64,000 nt of DNA from Hymenobacter convexus (GTDB lineage Bacteria > Bacteroidota > Bacteroidia > Cytophagales > Hymenobacteraceae). The stretch is taken from positions 496,001 to 560,000 of the forward strand of contig NZ_JAUQON010000001.1 in the NCBI RefSeq assembly GCF_030580955.1, written 5' to 3'. Every line of letters begins with the position of its first letter. Position 1 is the first letter of the stretch. A program made the position numbers and the translations under genes. Below the pieces are notes generated by a model. It made no database searches. It was not told where the DNA came from and saw only the letters and a list, made by a program, of their open reading frames with translations. Positions 61,325 to 64,000 of the stretch are shown here, one piece after another.

Positions 61325-61415
61325 AGTCTGTCATCCTGAGCGCAGCGAAGGACCTTTTCCCGCTTGAACTGCTCATACGTGATAAGGTCCTTCGCTGCGC
61401 TCAGGATGACAGACT
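61325..61415. repeat. Palindromic intergenic element, family A, copy 7
   Basis: Outer arms AGTCTGTCATCCTGAGCGC and GCGCTCAGGATGACAGACT, the extra AGTC/GACT being unique to this copy. The spacer CGCTTGAACTGCTCATACG nearly equals that at 14591. Confidence 0.92.
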
Positions 61416-61427
61416 GCTTAAATCAGG

Positions 61428-62681
61428 CTAAAACGCCAGAATCACCTCCTCAATCACGTCGCAGGCGGCATTTAGCTGCTCCTCGTTAATCACCAGCGGC
61501 GGGGCGAAGCGGATGATGTCGCCGTGCGTGGGCTTGGCCAGCACGCCGCGTTCCATCAGCGTCACGCACACGTCCCAGGCCGTGCGGCCATCGTCGGTGG
61601 GGTTGATGACCACGGCGTTGAGCAGGCCCTTGCCCCGCACCAGGTCCACCAGCTCGGTGCGTTTGGCCTGCACCTGGCGCATACGCTCGCGGAAGATTTC
61701 GCCCAAGGCGAAGGCTTTATCGGCCAGCTTTTCGTCCATCAGCACATCCAGCGCGGCGCGCATCACGGCGCAGGCCAGCGGGTTGCCACCAAACGTGGAA
61801 CCGTGCTGCCCGGGCTGAATGGTGAGCATAATAATATCATTGGCCAGCACCGCCGACACTGGCATGACGCCCCCGCTCAACGCCTTGCCTAGAATGAGAA
61901 TATCCGGGTCGACGCCCTCGTAATCACAGGCCAGCATCCGGCCCGTGCGGCAAAGCCCGGTCTGGATTTCATCGGCAATAAAGAGCACATTATGCGCCTG
62001 GCAAATAGCCGCCGCCTTTTTCAGATAGCCCTCCGAGGGCACCATCACGCCCGCCTCGCCCTGGATGGGCTCCACCAGGAAAGCGCACACGTGCGGCTCC
62101 TTCACAGCTTCCTCCAGGGCCTCTAAATCATCGTATGGCACCACCTGGTAGCCCGGCATATACGGCCCGAAGCCGCCCGTGCTGTCGCCATCGGTGCTGA
62201 ATGAAATAATGCCTGTGGTGCGCCCGTGAAAGTTGTGCTCGGCCACGATGATGCGGGCCATGTTCGGCGCAATGCCCTTTTCCTGATAGCCCCACTTGCG
62301 GGCCAGCTTCAGGGCCGTTTCCACGGCTTCGGCGCCGGAATTCATCAGCAGCGCCTTGTCGTAGCCAAACAACTCACACAGCTGCTTTTCCGCCGCGCCC
62401 AATTGGTCGTTGAAAAAAGCCCGCGACGTGAGCGTGAGCTGCTGCGCCTGCTTGGTCAGCGCCCCGATGATGCGCGGGTGGCAATGCCCTTGGTTAACAG
62501 CCGAGTAGGCCGAGAGAAAATCAAAATACTGCTTGCCGTCCACGTCCCACAGCAGCGGACCCTCGCCGCGGCTCAGCACCACGGGCAGGGGGTGGTAGTT
62601 GTGGGCGCCGTACTGGTCTTCGAGCTGCATGAGCTGCTCGGCGCGGGAACTGGTGGCGGTGGGGGAGGCGGAGGTATTCAT
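61428..62681 (-). CDS. rocD: Ornithine--oxo-acid aminotransferase
   Basis: A 417-residue class-III PLP aminotransferase. The N-terminal motif [37 protein letters not shown] and the lysine motif [18 protein letters not shown], with the PLP-aspartate in [14 protein letters not shown], match ornithine delta-aminotransferase. It converts ornithine and 2-oxoglutarate to glutamate-5-semialdehyde and glutamate, linking arginine to proline/glutamate metabolism. The ATG at 62681 gives a Ser/Thr/Ala-rich leader and then the conserved start. A weak -7 variant TAAGTTCG lies 29 bases upstream. Confidence 0.95.
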   Translation of the reverse strand: MNTSASPTATSSRAEQLMQLEDQYGAHNYHPLPVVLSRGEGPLLWDVDGKQYFDFLSAYSAVNQGHCHPRIIGALTKQAQQLTLTSRAFFNDQLGAAEKQLCELFGYDKALLMNSGAEAVETALKLARKWGYQEKGIAPNMARIIVAEHNFHGRTTGIISFSTDGDSTGGFGPYMPGYQVVPYDDLEALEEAVKEPHVCAFLVEPIQGEAGVMVPSEGYLKKAAAICQAHNVLFIADEIQTGLCRTGRMLACDYEGVDPDILILGKALSGGVMPVSAVLANDIIMLTIQPGQHGSTFGGNPLACAVMRAALDVLMDEKLADKAFALGEIFRERMRQVQAKRTELVDLVRGKGLLNAVVINPTDDGRTAWDVCVTLMERGVLAKPTHGDIIRFAPPLVINEEQLNAACDVIEEVILAF

Positions 62682-62746
62682 AAGCCGGTGGGAACTAGAG
62701 ATGAGTCCACGAACTTACGTTTTTTCGGCCACCAGGGCCGAAATCC

Positions 62747-63253
62747 CTAGCGGAAGGGCAGGTTTTCCATCTGCCGCGACGTATCGATGTAGCGGCCCAC
62801 GTAGTTGCCTTCCTGCCGGCCGCTGGCGCGCAGCAGCGTCCAGTCCACCACGGCGGTTTCGGGGAAGCTCACCGGCACCGGCTCGGCCGCGCTGGCCGAA
62901 CCAGAGGCATCGGGCAGCAGCAGCGCCTGCACGGTGTTGCCGTGCCAGCCCAGCACCCGCGCCGAAACCTGCCGGAAGCTGGTGTCCGTCGCAATCACCC
63001 GCACCGACAGCAGGAACTGGTCGCCGGAAGGCAGGCCGGCCAGAAACCGCTTTTTCGCTTGCGGCAGCGTCCGCAGGGCTTCCCGCACGGGGTCGGCCAA
63101 GGCGGTTTCGTCACGGGTCAGGGCCGGGCGCACGCTGGCCGGGGCTGTATCGGCGGTGAGGACCACGGGCGTAGTGCCCTGCGCATGTACCAGTTCGGCT
63201 AGGGAAACCCCGGCGAGACCCGCCAGCAGCAGGAGGCGAAAAGGTGCTTTCAT
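62747..63253 (-). CDS. Secreted DUF2314-like protein
   Basis: A 168-residue protein with signal peptide (about 1-24, ending VHAQ). The mature sequence contains FLLSVRVIATDTSFRQVSARV, a HGNTVQALLL strand and VDWTLLRASGRQEGNYVGRYID, resembling the DUF2314 (YegJ) pattern, a small beta-rich domain. Function unknown. The ATG at 63253 begins the signal peptide; the frame upstream is open but lacks a natural start. It is divergent from the DUF5522 gene. Confidence 0.72.
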   Translation of the reverse strand: MKAPFRLLLLAGLAGVSLAELVHAQGTTPVVLTADTAPASVRPALTRDETALADPVREALRTLPQAKKRFLAGLPSGDQFLLSVRVIATDTSFRQVSARVLGWHGNTVQALLLPDASGSASAAEPVPVSFPETAVVDWTLLRASGRQEGNYVGRYIDTSRQMENLPFR

Positions 63254-63317
63254 GAGAAATAGTTGAAGATTAGCAATAGCAAGATACCACCGAATATTCT
63301 TCCAACGGCCGCCGCCG

Positions 63318-63325
63318 TAACTTTG
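63318..63325 (+). promoter_or_regulatory. -7 box TAACTTTG eight bases before the DUF5522 start
   Basis: An exact TAnnTTTG with its last G eight bases before the ATG at 63334, implying a leader of a few bases at most. Confidence 0.5.
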
Positions 63326-63333
63326 ATTCACCG

Positions 63334-63516
63334 ATGCCCCCAGCCCAGCCCCAGCCGCTCCAGCCCGGCGATTTTTATTACACGCCCGAAGGCTATCTGG
63401 TCTTCACCGAGCAGTACCACCGACGCCGGGGCACATGCTGCCAGAGCGGTTGCCGCCACTGTCCCTGGAAATTTCGGCCCAAATCAGGCGCTCAGGGCGC
63501 ATCCGGTCGGAAATAG
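63334..63516 (+). CDS. DUF5522 small Cys-rich protein
   Basis: A 60-residue protein with FYYTPEGYLVFTEQYHRRRG and a CC-x3-C-x2-C cluster (C35, C36, C40 and C43 in TCCQSGCRHCPW), which matches DUF5522. The four cysteines probably bind a metal, zinc or iron-sulfur. It may be cytoplasmic, as there is no signal. A -7 box ends eight bases upstream, which suggests a leaderless transcript. Followed after 85 bases by rpmB. Confidence 0.82.
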   Translation: MPPAQPQPLQPGDFYYTPEGYLVFTEQYHRRRGTCCQSGCRHCPWKFRPKSGAQGASGRK

Positions 63517-63601
63517 GGCGGGGTGTTTGGTGAATGCCAGACTTTTGCCGATATTTGCGGCCCGTTTCCCTGCTTTGTAATAAATTTAACCCTCCGATAT
63601 C

Positions 63602-63841
63602 ATGGCCCGTGTTTGTGATTTGACCGGCAAGCGTACCCGCGTTGGTAACAACGTTTCGCACGCTAACAACAAGACCAAGCGCAAGTTCTATCCGAACCTG
63701 CAGAAAAAGCGCTTCTACATCCCCGAGCAGGACGCCTGGGTGACCCTGAAAGTAGCTACCTCCACCATCCGCACCATCAACAAGAACGGCATCATGGCCA
63801 CCTTGAAGAAGGCCAAGGAGCAGGGCTTCATCGTTTACTAG
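63602..63841 (+). CDS. rpmB: 50S ribosomal protein L28
   Basis: A 79-residue L28: [20 protein letters not shown] at the N-terminus, then [18 protein letters not shown] and a C-terminal [14 protein letters not shown]28 is part of the large ribosomal subunit. In many Bacteroidota rpmG and a DUF4295 gene follow, but here only a strong hairpin is seen in the 159 bases that remain. Confidence 0.97.
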   Translation: MARVCDLTGKRTRVGNNVSHANNKTKRKFYPNLQKKRFYIPEQDAWVTLKVATSTIRTINKNGIMATLKKAKEQGFIVY

Positions 63842-63925
63842 ATTTTTCAGCCTTAAGCACTGAGTAGCAAGTAATAAGCGCCCGCTTAGGCAGCTTGATT
63901 ACTGAAGACTCACGGCTTGCTGCCC

Positions 63926-63978
63926 AAAGCCAGCGCCGCTGCGGTTGTCTCTTAGGCAACCGCAGCGGCGCTGGCTTT
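63926..63978 (+). terminator. Long terminator-like hairpin after rpmB
   Basis: AAAGCCAGCGCCGCTGCGG and its complement form 22-base perfect arms with a 9-base loop. Only TTTGT follows, so termination may be partial. It lies 85 bases after the rpmB stop. Confidence 0.72.
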
Positions 63979-64000
63979 GTCCGTTGGCGGCTGTGATGAA

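Noticed and set aside
9351..61415. Short peptides read across the palindromic elements, such as VILSAAKDL or HAELVEAS
   Set aside because: These are artefacts of the repeat sequence. They recur only because the repeat recurs and have no start sites or domain context.
9351..61415. The dispersed repeats considered as a CRISPR array
   Set aside because: Copies are kilobases apart, palindromic, with related spacers, and no cas gene is present.
1..64000. tRNA or rRNA genes
   Set aside because: No cloverleaf-like TTCRA arm with CCA-type end or conserved rRNA stretch was noticed on either strand; a tRNAscan run would be decisive.
1..64000. Insertion sequences or prophage genes
   Set aside because: No transposase, integrase or phage structural motif was seen. 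The only mobile-like signals are the small palindromic elements.

Overview
The window looks like chromosome from a GC-rich member of the Bacteroidota, most likely a Hymenobacter-type Cytophagales. Five secreted proteins (six counting a broken gene) end in the C-terminal beta-sandwich sorting domain of the type IX secretion system (T9SS). Promoters match the Bacteroidota -7 box TAnnTTTG, and ribosome binding sites are mostly absent. An HMG-CoA reductase implies a mevalonate pathway. The assignment rests on protein style and gene content, not on a rRNA gene, since none is present.

Layout. 1-8.3 kb: the 3' part of a giant T9SS adhesin (beta-helix, about eight DUF11 repeats, sorting domain). 8.4-14.6 kb: thioredoxin-reductase-like flavoprotein, ECF sigma factor, secreted PL11 rhamnogalacturonan lyase, alpha/beta hydrolase. 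14.7-25.5 kb: patatin/BamA-type phospholipase, a two-component system with a collagen-like OB-fold secreted protein, a T9SS protein, DUF486 protein, Kir-type potassium channel, zinc phospholipase C, peptide deformylase. 25.7-36.9 kb: ruvX, C-terminal processing protease, hmgA, a lipoprotein, a pair of paralogous secreted proteins, HMG-CoA reductase, two TonB-like proteins, a PhyH dioxygenase and an SDR. 37-40 kb: an almost gene-free 770-base gap, a PAP2/sphingomyelin-synthase-like protein and an M20 amidohydrolase. 40-47 kb: three successive T9SS substrates, the first an intact M4 protease, the second with its signal peptide out of frame across a C8 tract, the third broken by two frameshifts. 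47-57.4 kb: barrel and TPR proteins, an esterase, a GH1-like hydrolase coupled to ogt, tandem CDF transporters, an APC permease, a DUF922-like protein, DUF92 and GNAT. 57.5-63.9 kb: hemB, two lipoprotein/membrane genes, a DAO-type flavoprotein, ornithine aminotransferase, a DUF2314-like protein, a DUF5522 protein and rpmB.

The most striking non-coding feature is a set of 16 long palindromic intergenic elements, about one per 4 kb, in two related families. Family A (seven copies) has outer arms of GTCATCCTGAGCGCAG type and inner arms ending at CCTTATCAC. Family B (nine copies) has GTCATGCTGAGCGCAG and GCATCTCTACCGC or GCATCTCGCGTGCC. None falls inside a gene. Several copies carry matched changes in both arms, and several have mirrored flanking bases unique to that site. 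Their function is unknown; bidirectional termination, mRNA processing or mobile-element origin are all open.

Other points for follow-up are a likely phase-variable C8 tract in a secreted-protein gene, a perfect 12-9-12 inverted repeat just upstream of HMG-CoA reductase, and two promoters placed so close to the start codon that the transcripts may be leaderless.
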